This document shows positions 18,100-26,897 of a stretch of DNA of 64,000 bases, one piece after another. The DNA is taken from the NCBI RefSeq assembly GCF_000612445.1, contig NZ_BALC01000005.1, positions 1 through 64,000 on the forward strand, given 5' to 3'. The notes beneath the pieces were generated by a model. That model was not told the origin of the DNA. It saw nothing but the letters and a program-made list of their open reading frames with translations, and did not search any database. Within the stretch, counting starts at the first letter, position 1. The number at the start of each line of letters is the position of its first letter. This stretch comes from Liquorilactobacillus sucicola DSM 21376 = JCM 15457 (GTDB taxonomy: Bacteria; Bacillota; Bacilli; Lactobacillales; Lactobacillaceae). A program made the translations under genes and the position numbers.

Positions 18100-19434
18100 A
18101 TGACTACAATTACAAAAAAAGTCACTTATCAAAGTATTTTTGAAACTAAAAATGGTCAGGACTATCTAGCTGTTTTGGCAGACAATGCCAAAATAACTTC
18201 TGGACAATCTTTTTTATACACTAAAAATGGTGCAAGAAGCATGATTTTTGAAATTAGGCTGACTGAAGACGTCGAACAACAGACTTTACAACAGGCTGTC
18301 AATCTGTCGTTGCAGCGTTTTCCATATTTCACTAGTAAGTTAATCGAAAAGAACAGTAATTACTACCTAGCACACAACAAGCTGCCTGTTGTTGTAGCAG
18401 AAACTGATGAATTACGTGAACTCGGCAGCAATAGTGTTAATAAGCATCTGATAGATATTATTTTTAAGAAAAGGAGGATTTTGATCGCTTATCACCACGC
18501 GATGACTGATGGTAGGGGAATTAAACCCTTCGTTGAAACATTACTATATTATTATTTTGCACTTAAAACCAAGACTTTCCCATTAATTGATGAAATTAGC
18601 AAAAGCGATGATCCGTTGAATCCAGGCGAGTTGCTTGAACCCTTCGAAAACTTTCAGCAAATTAAGCAAGAACAACAGGAAACGCCGCAAATCAATCACA
18701 ATGGGCACCAGCTAATTGAGTCCAAACACAATGAAATTGGAGATAAAAGCTGCCGCTATGAACTAGTAATTAATCAGGAAGACTTCATGCATTTTGCTAA
18801 AGCACATAATGCTTCATTGGCGATCGCACTTGCCATCATGTTGCAACAAGCAATTCGCAGAGTTTATCCCGACATAGAACTTCCCGTTGTTGCAAATATG
18901 GCCAGTGATCTGCGCCAAGGAGCTGTTCATAAAGAATCATTTAGAAACTGTGTCGGCAGCATTGCTTTACCTTGTAACACAGATATTTTAAGTGATAAAG
19001 ATTTTACTGCATTGGCAACAAAATACCGCGAATTAATCAGGGAACACAAACAGCCTGCAAGCTTGGAAACAGATATCCTAAAAATGATTCATCTGTTCGA
19101 TAAACTAGACAGTCTCAAGACTCATAAAGCTAAACAGGAAATGTTTTCCTTTTTCAACAACATGATTATCAACTCTTTTATCCTCAGTTATTCTGGACAA
19201 ACTAAATTAGGTGGTTTTGAAAAGTATATTGACGAGATGCATACTTATATGAGCGGGACAAAAGGACTATCGGTTCAAGTACTAGCAACTAACGGGAAAA
19301 TTTTTGTTGATATGCAGCAAAGTTTCAATAGTAATGTCTATTGCAAGACCCTATCGAACATTTTGAGCGAGTACAATATCGCTCATAAAGTATCTGAGGA
19401 AATCATGTTCGAAACACCGCATGCCCAAATCTGA
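18100..19434 (+). CDS. HHxxxDG acyltransferase (condensation/alcohol acetyltransferase superfamily)
   Basis: The 444-residue soluble protein carries the catalytic motif HHAMTDG at about residues 138-144, the general-base His of CoA-dependent acyltransferases such as AATase, WES/PapA and condensation domains. The second half has a DFGWG-like position I cannot identify with confidence. ATG 18100 is chosen over a TTG at 18082 because GAAGGAG lies between them at proper distance. It stands alone with its own operator, divergent from the two-component genes. It may acylate an alcohol, a lipid or a glycolipid headgroup of the envelope; the substrate is unknown. Confidence 0.75.
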   Translation: MTTITKKVTYQSIFETKNGQDYLAVLADNAKITSGQSFLYTKNGARSMIFEIRLTEDVEQQTLQQAVNLSLQRFPYFTSKLIEKNSNYYLAHNKLPVVVAETDELRELGSNSVNKHLIDIIFKKRRILIAYHHAMTDGRGIKPFVETLLYYYFALKTKTFPLIDEISKSDDPLNPGELLEPFENFQQIKQEQQETPQINHNGHQLIESKHNEIGDKSCRYELVINQEDFMHFAKAHNASLAIALAIMLQQAIRRVYPDIELPVVANMASDLRQGAVHKESFRNCVGSIALPCNTDILSDKDFTALATKYRELIREHKQPASLETDILKMIHLFDKLDSLKTHKAKQEMFSFFNNMIINSFILSYSGQTKLGGFEKYIDEMHTYMSGTKGLSVQVLATNGKIFVDMQQSFNSNVYCKTLSNILSEYNIAHKVSEEIMFETPHAQI

Positions 19435-19508
19435 ATACACCGTCTGTGCCATCTCTTGCTACTGTATTGAGCAAAAACAACATTTAAAGTAACTGGGGCA
19501 ACATGAGG

Positions 19509-19555
19509 AATACCTTAAAGTTAAAGTGGAAAGCCTTTAACTCTGGGGTATTTTT
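19509..19555 (+). terminator. Terminator after the acyltransferase gene
   Basis: A long imperfect hairpin pairs AATACC...GTTAAAG with CTTTAAC...GGGTATT and is followed by ttttt. Confidence 0.65.
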
Positions 19556-19703
19556 GTAGTTAGATCTTTGCAATGACCAAAACTTAAACTCTCGATGTAT
19601 ACTTTGTGAGTGGTGGTTCCAGCAAAAATGTTACCTAAAGTCTAGCACTTGCAAACATTTCAAATTAGTGCATAAAGTTTTTTATTGTTTAATTTATATA
19701 TAG
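19556..19703. other. Intergenic region between converging genes
   Basis: Nothing recognisable is seen in the bases between the two facing terminators. The longer ORF that reaches into it from 19947 is out of frame with the membrane protein gene and has no ribosome site. Confidence 0.4.
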
Positions 19704-19738
19704 CAAAAAAGCTTAATTTCAAGAATCGAATTAAGCTT
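19704..19738 (-). terminator. Terminator after the 19803-20192 gene
   Basis: AAGCTTAATT and AATTAAGCTT (19709-19718, 19729-19738) pair perfectly and the minus strand continues with TTTTTTGC. Confidence 0.7.
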
Positions 19739-19802
19739 ATCTCAGCTAAGGTAAATCCCGCAATAATAAGATCCCTCTTCGCGATCCAGTGACAGCCGCA
19801 AA

Positions 19803-20192
19803 TTATCTTTTCAATCCTCGTATTAATATACTTGCGAGCCCTGCCATGCACCCTAGTGACCCATAAAGAATCAGAGGTGTTTGCGGATTCCAGAACCCAA
19901 AGGGAACAAATAGGGCTCCCGAAACGATCAAGAAGAAGCAACTCCAATCCTGAATTTCGTTTTTAATATAATTTTGAAATATAAGTACGATCCCAGTCTC
20001 AAATTGACTTGACGTTGCCACAACCACTATAGTTTTGGTTGAGAGTGTTATTGTCTGATTCAGATCCGCTACTTTAAAAATTGAAAAATCAGTTATCCAC
20101 CATGCAGTCAAACACACCAAAAACATACCTAAAACGAATTGACAAGCGTTCAAAACTTTATTTCTGATACGATCACCTTTATCTCTACACAA
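19803..20192 (-). CDS. Uncharacterised membrane protein (129 residues)
   Basis: I recognise no family. Four hydrophobic segments are visible (about 14-32, 52-68, 80-95, 100-122) and the C-terminus ends RGLKR. The start is a TTG without a good ribosome site, so it may be translated by coupling: the preceding 81-codon gene ends 20 bases upstream. The 81- and 129-residue frames could be two parts of one disrupted gene, but I found no single indel that gives a convincing join. The operator at 20566-20608 would drive both. Confidence 0.5.
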   Translation of the reverse strand: MCRDKGDRIRNKVLNACQFVLGMFLVCLTAWWITDFSIFKVADLNQTITLSTKTIVVVATSSQFETGIVLIFQNYIKNEIQDWSCFFLIVSGALFVPFGFWNPQTPLILYGSLGCMAGLASILIRGLKR

Positions 20193-20212
20193 GTCTTCAA
20201 AACTTCCAATCC

Positions 20213-20458
20213 TCAGTTATTAAGCAACCAACCATCTTTGCACAGGTGATGTTGAAAAGTAAGCGGAACCCATAGCTTGGCCCTTCGCACACTCTCCAAT
20301 GATCTCCACAGCAAAGGATCATGTCGTTCCTTTTTAGACAAATTAACCGGCAAGTACTGGCCTTTATCTGTCCGTGCTATAACAAGTGGGTAGATAACAC
20401 TTATTATCTGTGCCGCGATAATCTCTGTTAGTTTATTTTTCCTGTCATCTAAAAGCAT
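20213..20458 (-). CDS. Uncharacterised small protein (81 residues)
   Basis: The protein is soluble-looking, basic and not known to me. It has a short hydrophobic segment (IIAAQIISVIYPLVIA, about 13-28) followed by a charged region (SKKERHDPLLWRSLESVRRAK). Support that it is real comes from its own promoter: a TATAAT on the minus strand at 20542-20547 and four 11-bp operator repeats beyond it. A GGAGG site is present just before the ATG. Confidence 0.5.
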   Translation of the reverse strand: MLLDDRKNKLTEIIAAQIISVIYPLVIARTDKGQYLPVNLSKKERHDPLLWRSLESVRRAKLWVPLTFQHHLCKDGWLLNN

Positions 20459-20541
20459 CGTTAGCTCCTCCTTACATAATACATGTTTTTCTAAAAGATC
20501 TCTTTATCCAGCTTTTAAAATTAATTCTTGGGACTATTAAT

Positions 20542-20608
20542 TATAATCTGATCTTATCTTGTTAATGTTTTGAAAACGTTTAAAACTTGTTTTAGAAATG
20601 TTAATTTC
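20542..20608 (-). promoter_or_regulatory. Four tandem 11-bp repeats and promoter for the 20458 gene
   Basis: Repeat units start at 20566 (TGTTTTG), 20577 (CGTTTAA), 20588 (TGTTTTA) and 20599 (TGTTAAT), each exactly 11 bases apart. The minus-strand -10 TATAAT is at 20542-20547, 18 bases from the first unit. This is the longest of the five repeat arrays. Confidence 0.7.
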
Positions 20609-20631
20609 TTTGCTAGCAGTCCTGTAGCTTT

Positions 20632-21324
20632 TTACTTGTCAGCCACACGCTTCTTCTGCTCAAGCAACACCTTTTCAGGATATTTCTTTTTTCGCAAAAT
20701 CATTGCGAGTCCGACTAGGAAGAACAAGCTGCTGCAGCCCATACCAAATATTGAGCTGCTTGTACTTGCAAATCTGGAACCTTCCAGCGTCAATAGCGCA
20801 CATTGTACCATTACAATAGAAACTACGGCATCAATGAAACTTATTATTCTTATTGCTAATTCAGCAGAATCCTTTTCTCTTAAACTATCGGTCACTTTGT
20901 AAAAAGCGGCCCCAAGTTTGTAAAAAGTTATGGTCGTTAAGCCATATATGACATAATCTGGATACAAAATAGTTTTATTGAAAAAAAGCATGTAGAGACA
21001 GACCAGTAAGTAAATAATGGCGATTAAGCAAATAAAAATACCACTGTGGCGAAATAATTTAAATTGCTGCTCGAATTTCGCAGTGTCTGTATCCAATTGA
21101 CTAATACTTTCATCTTTTTTGAGTATATGTTTTCTCGCTGAACAGAGCACCAAATAATATATTGCTGTGATAATAAACCACTGTGAAGAAAAAAATATAC
21201 CGCATATCATTTTGCCAAGACCAATAAGTACACTAGCAGCAAAAGGAAGCTTTGTGATGAGCAGAGACTTTGTGTAACAGCTTCTCAGATGTTTTTTCTC
21301 ATTACTAGGTCTCCTTTTCAACAT
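20632..21324 (-). CDS. Uncharacterised six-helix membrane protein
   Basis: The 230-residue protein has about six membrane helices with a charged cytoplasmic segment after helix 2 (KHILKKDESISQLDTDTAKFEQQF) and a basic C-terminus. I know no named family. A TAGGAGGG site precedes the ATG at 21324. It lies 171 bases after the 21496-21816 gene, past a weak terminator, and may be reached by read-through from the promoter at 22256-22312. It belongs by position to the envelope-response set. Confidence 0.6.
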   Translation of the reverse strand: MLKRRPSNEKKHLRSCYTKSLLITKLPFAASVLIGLGKMICGIFFSSQWFIITAIYYLVLCSARKHILKKDESISQLDTDTAKFEQQFKLFRHSGIFICLIAIIYLLVCLYMLFFNKTILYPDYVIYGLTTITFYKLGAAFYKVTDSLREKDSAELAIRIISFIDAVVSIVMVQCALLTLEGSRFASTSSSIFGMGCSSLFFLVGLAMILRKKKYPEKVLLEQKKRVADK

Positions 21325-21365
21325 TAAGCATCCCTCCTAAAAAACATCTGCTGTGCTATCTAAAC

Positions 21366-21390
21366 TAAAAAGCGCCTATTCACAGGCGTT
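21366..21390 (-). terminator. Weak terminator or attenuator after the 21496 gene
   Basis: On the minus strand CGCCT-GTGAATA-AGGCG is followed by CTTTTT. The stem is only 5-6 bp, so read-through to the next gene is likely. Confidence 0.5.
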
Positions 21391-21495
21391 AAGCATATAT
21401 ATTACTTTTGCTTTTAACTCGCACTAAATGAACAGACGCTTAAAAATTATTTTCTGTCTACTTCCCTGACACGCTGATGCTCGCTTATCCAGCTG

Positions 21496-21816
21496 TTACT
21501 TATTCTTTTCATCAAAGTTTTCGTTAATGTGAGCTCGCATATCTCTTAACATCTCTTCATATTCCTTACGATTTTCCTGCCTAACTTCTTTGCTATTTCT
21601 TTCGGCGTGCGAGAGCAACGTATTCAATTTGCCTTTCAAACCTTTTGCGTTTTTAAACTCTTCAAAATCTGGGTCAGCTTTTTTAGCCTCCTCGAATCTG
21701 GACTTTGAATCAGCTTTCACTGCATTGAAATTTTCTCTGTCAATTTTTTTCTGTTTCCCTGCTTCCTCTTTCATATTACTGAATGCCTTCTTAAAAAAAT
21801 CCTTGTTTTCTGTCAT
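21496..21816 (-). CDS. Small charged helical protein of unknown function
   Basis: The 106-residue protein is almost entirely charged helix (KKAFSNMKEEAGKQKKID, FEEAKKADPDFEEFKNAKGL, ERNSKEVRQENRKEYEEML) with no hydrophobic segment. It could form a coiled coil at the membrane surface, by analogy with other small envelope-stress proteins, but I recognise no family. The AAAGGAG site is good. It lies 26 bases after the four-helix membrane protein gene, so both should be made together. Confidence 0.6.
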   Translation of the reverse strand: MTENKDFFKKAFSNMKEEAGKQKKIDRENFNAVKADSKSRFEEAKKADPDFEEFKNAKGLKGKLNTLLSHAERNSKEVRQENRKEYEEMLRDMRAHINENFDEKNK

Positions 21817-21842
21817 AATATTACTGCTCCTTTTTTACGTTA

Positions 21843-22211
21843 TTATTTTAATCCTTTTACGAGTGGAATCAGTCCCACCAAACTGAATATTCCTATAACT
21901 CCTACAATAATTCCTATAATTAAAAGGTCCCAGATCATTATTAAACACATTCCGGTTCCTAGTATCAAAGCCCCAACTATTCCAATTAATAATGTTAAAA
22001 CAGTTTTTATGTTGACTTTGACTGGTGTCTTATGTTCCATCTTGCGCCAGACTATGATAGTAGCCAGTCCCAGCAGTATTCCAAGACATCCGAGCACGAT
22101 TCCAGGAATGAATGCATTCCATTCTTGAATTGATGTCATGGACATCCCGCTTCCTAGCAACAGGACACTGATAATTCCCAGCATAAGTGCTACGAAACTA
22201 CTTTTTTTCAT
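21843..22211 (-). CDS. Small four-helix membrane protein with internal duplication
   Basis: The 122-residue protein is two similar helix pairs: LGIISVLLLGSGMSM...GIVLGCLGILLGLATIIVWRK and LIGIVGALILGTGMCL...GIIVGVIGIFSLVGLIPLVKG, joined by a basic loop. Such small LGxG(T/S)GM proteins are common in lactic acid bacteria but I know no function. It is the first gene of a two-gene unit with the charged helical protein, directly under a three-repeat operator. Confidence 0.65.
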   Translation of the reverse strand: MKKSSFVALMLGIISVLLLGSGMSMTSIQEWNAFIPGIVLGCLGILLGLATIIVWRKMEHKTPVKVNIKTVLTLLIGIVGALILGTGMCLIMIWDLLIIGIIVGVIGIFSLVGLIPLVKGLK

Positions 22212-22255
22212 TGTTCTATCCTCCTTAGATTATTATCTCTTCCAACCACAAATTC

Positions 22256-22312
22256 ATAATATCTTAAGAATATCTATAATTTGTTTCTAAAATGTTTGAG
22301 AAATGTTAATAG
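22256..22312 (-). promoter_or_regulatory. Tandem 11-bp repeat operator and promoter for the 22211 gene
   Basis: Repeats start at 22282 (TGTTTC), 22293 (TGTTTG) and 22304 (TGTTAA), 11 bases apart. A minus-strand -10 TATTAT lies at 22256-22261, 20 bases from the first unit. The array matches the site at 15321-15350 almost base for base in its last two units. Confidence 0.68.
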
Positions 22313-22423
22313 AAAATATTCATTCATAATAGCGGGTTCTGCCTACTTCTTTCTTATTCTCAGCGGTTTAAAATGTTTTACTGAAACTCAGTTTTAATAA
22401 AATTATTCTGATGTTCTAAATTA

Positions 22424-22470
22424 ATAAAAGAGGGGCTGTGCCAAAATTTCACTTTTGGCACAGCTCCCTC
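22424..22470 (-). terminator. Terminator after the oxidoreductase gene (repeat copy 2)
   Basis: GAGGGGCTGTGCCAAAA (22430-22446) pairs with its complement at 22453-22470 with one bulge, and the minus strand continues TTTTATTAA. The core is shared with the terminator at 4041-4074. Confidence 0.75.
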
Positions 22471-22523
22471 TAAAAATTGCGGTGGCAATCTTAACTTTAT
22501 CTTCATAAAAGATTTTTTTATTT

Positions 22524-23456
22524 TTAATTTTTAATTACGATTTTCCCTTGAGCGTGATGACTTTCGCTACGCTTATGAGCTTCTCGCAGACCATTAGCCG
22601 ACAGATCGAAAGTACTATCAATTATTACCTTGACTTTGCCTTGTTCAACTAGCTTGCCCAAGTCACTTAATTCTTTTCCATTAGGCTGTAACCACCAAGC
22701 TGAAACAGACTGCGTTCCAGCCTGCTGCTTTTCAGTTGGTTGACCAGCAATCGTTACAAGACGTCCTTCAGGTTTTAAAATACTTAACCCTTCATCTATC
22801 TGATCAATAGTATCAAAAACTGCGTCATAATCTTTTAGCACATCTTTAACTGAAGTAGTATGGTAATCAATAACCACATCTGCTCCCAATCGTCTTAAAA
22901 GCTCATTGTTTTTCGGGCTCGCTGTCGTCGCGACATACGCTCCTAGGTACTTAGCGATCTGGATTGCAAATATTCCTACACCACCGGCACCAGCCTGAAT
23001 CAATATTTTTTCGCCTTTTTTAACTTTTAACTGATCCACAACGACCTGCCATGCTGTCAATCCAGCAAGTGGAATTGCCGCCGCTTCCTCAAATGAAACC
23101 CTCTCAGGCTTTAGTGCCAATTTGTCTTCTTTAACTGCTGCAAACTCAGCATAGGTTCCGCGTTTGCCGTCCTGATAGATATCCGGACGGGCAAAAACTT
23201 CATCTCCTATCTTGAATGAAGTAACATCTTTTCCTACTTCAGTAATGATTCCTGCTAGATCCCAACCTAAGACAACTGGAAAACTCCAATTAAACATGGC
23301 CTTCAGCATTCCTTGGCGTGCTTTCCAATCAATCGGATTGATACTGGTTGCTACTACTTTCACTAAAACCTCATCCGCAGCGATCTGGGGTACTTCAAGC
23401 TCTGCTTCATGAAGCTTTTCAGCAGAACCATATTCGTCAATTACAATTGCTTTCAT
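22524..23456 (-). CDS. NAD(P)-dependent zinc-free medium-chain oxidoreductase (quinone reductase-like)
   Basis: The 310-residue protein has the GroES-like N-terminal domain and a Rossmann domain with AGAGGVGIFAIQIAKYLGA. There are no catalytic-zinc Cys/His clusters, so it belongs to the quinone oxidoreductase/enoyl-reductase-like branch of the MDR superfamily. ATG 23456 is chosen because AAGGAGACAAAGC sits just before it, inside the longer frame starting at 23477. It stands alone between a terminator and a 266-base gap. A second MDR gene (25943-26890) is nearby but only distantly similar. Probable role is reduction of quinones or reactive carbonyls. Confidence 0.8.
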   Translation of the reverse strand: MKAIVIDEYGSAEKLHEAELEVPQIAADEVLVKVVATSINPIDWKARQGMLKAMFNWSFPVVLGWDLAGIITEVGKDVTSFKIGDEVFARPDIYQDGKRGTYAEFAAVKEDKLALKPERVSFEEAAAIPLAGLTAWQVVVDQLKVKKGEKILIQAGAGGVGIFAIQIAKYLGAYVATTASPKNNELLRRLGADVVIDYHTTSVKDVLKDYDAVFDTIDQIDEGLSILKPEGRLVTIAGQPTEKQQAGTQSVSAWWLQPNGKELSDLGKLVEQGKVKVIIDSTFDLSANGLREAHKRSESHHAQGKIVIKN

Positions 23457-23722
23457 AAGCTTTGTCTCCTTTTTCATATGTTCAAATTATACTTAGCGAT
23501 CCTTAGTTTAATTCTAAAAGGTCATCTAGACCTTCTCACTAAATCTGCCATTATAATCAGTGCATGCCACAAAAATTCAAATAATTAAGCGTCTGTCGTT
23601 AAATAATAGTCGCATACGATATATATTAGCACGCAGCATAAGAAGGTCAAGTAATATTACTTGGTCTCCGCTATTCCTATAAATTCTGTTTTGTAAGATA
23701 AGCTCGACATCGCTGCATTTCG

Positions 23723-24547
23723 CTAATTCAATGCATATTTTTCAATAGCCCGTGCTACACCGTCATGGTTATTATCCGCTGTAATTATTTGTGCAGATTT
23801 TTTTAATTCTGGAATAGCATTCCCCATTGCAACGCCGATTCCTGCATACTCGATCATGCTCAAATCATTGCCTCCATCCCCAATTGCCATCAAATTATCT
23901 GCTGTCAGGTTTAACTCTTCGCAAAGTTTCTTAAGTGCACTTCCTTTGCTAACTCCTTTCGCATTTGCCTCATAATAAAATGGTGTGCTTCTTGTAAAGG
24001 TAACTCTGTCTTCCAATTTTGCAAATTCCGTGTAATCTTGCAGCGCCGCATCTAAAACTTCGGACTGGTCAACAAACATTGCCTTGACAATTTTGACACC
24101 ACGCATTTCCGCAGGTGTTCGATAGGAAACATTTAAAGATACCAAACTAGATTCATATATTGTGTACTCTCCGATATCTCGATCAGCCGTATATATTCTA
24201 TCCTTGCTAATCGCATGAAAATGAAGACCCTTTTTTCGTGCTAAATATTCTAGATCAACATAAGCCTCATAACCGAGTGGAACAGATGAAATAATTTTTC
24301 CATCTGTAGTCTGCACCAAAGATCCCCCAAAACTAACGACATACTGCTCTTGCTGACCACCTAATTGCAACTGCTCTAAAAGTGGCAAGACGCCTGCTAA
24401 GGGGCGTCCTGTACAGAGTACGACCTTGATTCCAGCTGACTTGGCTTTCTTTATTGCAATCTTTACGGAATCAGTCAGTTTCTTTTCTTCATCCACCAAT
24501 GTATCATCAATATCAATTGCTATTACCTTGATTTTAATAACACTCAC
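23723..24547 (-). CDS. Cof-type HAD-superfamily phosphatase
   Basis: The 274-residue protein has HAD motif I DIDDTLVD (12-19), motif II CTGRP, motif III Lys in the SKGSALKKL region and motif IV GDGGNDLSMIEYAG, with a type IIB cap (about 85-190). Such enzymes dephosphorylate sugar phosphates, nucleotides or flavin precursors. The start is GTG 24547; the GGGGAG stretch is very close to it, so the true start is uncertain by a few codons. Confidence 0.85.
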   Translation of the reverse strand: MSVIKIKVIAIDIDDTLVDEEKKLTDSVKIAIKKAKSAGIKVVLCTGRPLAGVLPLLEQLQLGGQQEQYVVSFGGSLVQTTDGKIISSVPLGYEAYVDLEYLARKKGLHFHAISKDRIYTADRDIGEYTIYESSLVSLNVSYRTPAEMRGVKIVKAMFVDQSEVLDAALQDYTEFAKLEDRVTFTRSTPFYYEANAKGVSKGSALKKLCEELNLTADNLMAIGDGGNDLSMIEYAGIGVAMGNAIPELKKSAQIITADNNHDGVARAIEKYALN

Positions 24548-24741
24548 TCCCCTTGTTCGTAGATTTCATTCACATTAGTCACTACATTGGACCGCTTTCA
24601 TCTTAGCACATACACTCAAAAATTAATCTCTTTAAGCATACGCCCTATGGTCATTTTCTATTTTTGATATTTTTAAAATCATAAATTACTGTTATCTTTA
24701 TAGGAGAAACTCGGTTATTAACTATTCAGATTGGAGTATTA

Positions 24742-25191
24742 TTGATAAACACTTTTTTTATGCTGCAAGAACTGGAAGAAATTGCATTTATACCTACTTG
24801 GATCGCAAAAATCAAAGCGCAAAAAAATAATCAGTTTATTCGACTGCTTCCGAACAGCAGCGCTAAAATTTTTACTTTGCTGGTGCTGGAAGAATATATG
24901 CTCTTGCTGATTATTATGCTTATTTGCTGGCAGGCGCAAGTACTTAATCTTTATTTCACTATAATGCTAGCCTATAATCTGGATATTTTAATTCATGTTG
25001 CGCAGGCTCTGCTGCTGCAAAGCTATGTTCCCAGTCTAAACTTAGGTATCATTTCTTTTTTGATAACAAGCGGAATGCTGTGGCAGGATAGTCACCTAGT
25101 TAATCCAGAAAAGGTCTTTTTATTCCTGCCGTTTATTATTGTTTTAATTGCAGCAAATCTACTTTTAATCCATAAATGGTTTAAATTCTAG
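24742..25191 (+). CDS. HXXEE-domain membrane protein
   Basis: The 149-residue protein has four or five membrane helices. The HXXEE family signature is partly kept: QELEEIAFIPTW near the N-terminus (the family's first His is Gln here), EEYM in helix 1 and HVAQALLLQSYVPSL later. The start is TTG 24742 with GGAG 6-7 bases upstream. The family's function is not known to me. It is a lone gene. Confidence 0.65.
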   Translation: MINTFFMLQELEEIAFIPTWIAKIKAQKNNQFIRLLPNSSAKIFTLLVLEEYMLLLIIMLICWQAQVLNLYFTIMLAYNLDILIHVAQALLLQSYVPSLNLGIISFLITSGMLWQDSHLVNPEKVFLFLPFIIVLIAANLLLIHKWFKF

Positions 25192-25322
25192 CATGTTTGT
25201 ACAAGATTATCAGCAAAAATAAGACACATCTTCAAAGCTCTTTGCCTTAAAGATATGCCTTTTCTAATAAAGTGGAATAATAAATTAATGAATTAGTTAG
25301 TCTGCTTAGAAACTGCCTCTAC

Positions 25323-25835
25323 CTATAATATTTTGGACATATAGTATTCATTTACATATTGCCCGTCAACAAGTAACGCCTCTTTTCGTGTACCTTCAAT
25401 GACGAATCCATTTTTTTCGTACAAATGTTGTGCAACTATGTTATCCTGCATAACAGTTAGCTCTAGACGTTTAACATCGTTGTTTCGCGCCCATACACCC
25501 ATATCGCGAAACAATCTCGTTCCAATTTTTTGACCTCGATAAGCCGCAAGAATACCAATAACTACATAAACCGTATGTCTTATTCGCCGTGGTCTTCCTC
25601 GCTCAGCTGATAGATAACCGATCATTTTGCCATTTTTAATGACAGTTTCCAAGAAGTCTGTTTTTTGATTAGCTCCCTCAATAACCTTTTCTAGCTGCTT
25701 TGCTCCAACAGACAACTTGTCTCTCTCGCCAGGTTCATACATCATAAAATGTGTTTCACTATCCAGCTGAGTCATCAGCTGCCACAACTCGACCGCTTCA
25801 GCAGCCCCCCTAGGAATTTTGTAAATCAGATCCAT
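25323..25835 (-). CDS. GNAT-family N-acetyltransferase
   Basis: The 170-residue protein has the acetyl-CoA-binding motif A (AAYRGQKIGTRLF) and the motif B end QHLYEKNGFVIEGTRKEALLVDGQYVNEYYM, the pattern of RimJ/SpeG-like GNATs. ATG 25835 is chosen because AGGGGGC lies 8 bases upstream; the frame is open to 25853. The acceptor is unknown. Confidence 0.82.
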   Translation of the reverse strand: MDLIYKIPRGAAEAVELWQLMTQLDSETHFMMYEPGERDKLSVGAKQLEKVIEGANQKTDFLETVIKNGKMIGYLSAERGRPRRIRHTVYVVIGILAAYRGQKIGTRLFRDMGVWARNNDVKRLELTVMQDNIVAQHLYEKNGFVIEGTRKEALLVDGQYVNEYYMSKIL

Positions 25836-25942
25836 GTGTTGCCCCCTATACATTGCCGCCCAACTTCATTAAGCACTTGAAAAGTTTCATGTGAAACAAT
25901 ATGTTAGGTTGTAGTTGCACTTTTCATGCCCGCAAAACCAAA

Positions 25943-26890
25943 TCACTTTTTATCTACTAGGCTAACAATAACTTTCCCACTATGTTTCCCTTCCGCTACA
26001 TAATCTTGACCTTTTCTGATATCTTCTAAATTAAAATTAAGCACCTTATCTATCCGTGTGTAAAGCTGTTTATTTCTAATCATCAGTGAAATTGCCGCAA
26101 AAGCATCACGATCAAGATACTTTTTCTGCGGAACAAGTACTTTAAGTGTAACTTTTTTCTTGTTTTCTTTTTGCGTAGGCAGTTGTGTTAAAGAAACATA
26201 CACTCCTTTTCTTTTAACTATACTCAACCCAATATCTGTCCTTAAACCGTGATTAGTAGCATCTATTATAATATCCGCTGTGTCCTTTAAAGTAGACATT
26301 TCTTCGGTATTGTCCATATCGACAAACTTATAAGCCCCAATGCTAAGAACATATGCTTTGTTGATGATTCGATCAATTCCAATCACAGACAATCCATAAG
26401 CTTTGGCCATCTGAACAACCATCGAACCGACACCGCCGGAAGCTCCGAAGATCACAATTTTTTGCCCCGCGCGGGCTTGTGCTAGATGGATCAAAACATT
26501 ATACGCTGTTATGCCAGAAAGCGGCAGACCTGCTGCTTCATAAACATCATATTGCTTAGGTCTGATACCAATATGCTCCGGTGAAACACAAAAATATTCT
26601 GCATAAGTTCCGTATCCCGCATGGGCGATTATCTCATCTCCCACATGATAATTCTCAACTTTCGCCCCTACTTTAATGATCGTTCCAACTGCATCTGTTC
26701 CCAAAATAGTTGGGAACAGCAGCAAAACAGAACTATTAAATCGTCCTTCTCTGATAGCTACATCTAAAGGATTCACAGCAAACGCCTTTGTTTTCACTAA
26801 TATTTCGTGTGCTCCAATACTCGGCACATCAAGCGTGAATTCTTCAAGAACTCCTGAACTTCCATATTGATTAATACCGAAGGCTTTCAT
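25943..26890 (-). CDS. Zinc-free medium-chain oxidoreductase
   Basis: The 315-residue protein has a GroES-like fold then a Rossmann domain with FGASGGVGSMVVQMAKAYGL. Like the protein at 22524-23456 it lacks zinc-binding cysteines. It starts 7 bases after the nucleoside hydrolase stop, so the two are co-transcribed. The pairing gives no clear clue to the substrate. Confidence 0.78.
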   Translation of the reverse strand: MKAFGINQYGSSGVLEEFTLDVPSIGAHEILVKTKAFAVNPLDVAIREGRFNSSVLLLFPTILGTDAVGTIIKVGAKVENYHVGDEIIAHAGYGTYAEYFCVSPEHIGIRPKQYDVYEAAGLPLSGITAYNVLIHLAQARAGQKIVIFGASGGVGSMVVQMAKAYGLSVIGIDRIINKAYVLSIGAYKFVDMDNTEEMSTLKDTADIIIDATNHGLRTDIGLSIVKRKGVYVSLTQLPTQKENKKKVTLKVLVPQKKYLDRDAFAAISLMIRNKQLYTRIDKVLNFNLEDIRKGQDYVAEGKHSGKVIVSLVDKK

Positions 26891-26897
26891 AATTCCC

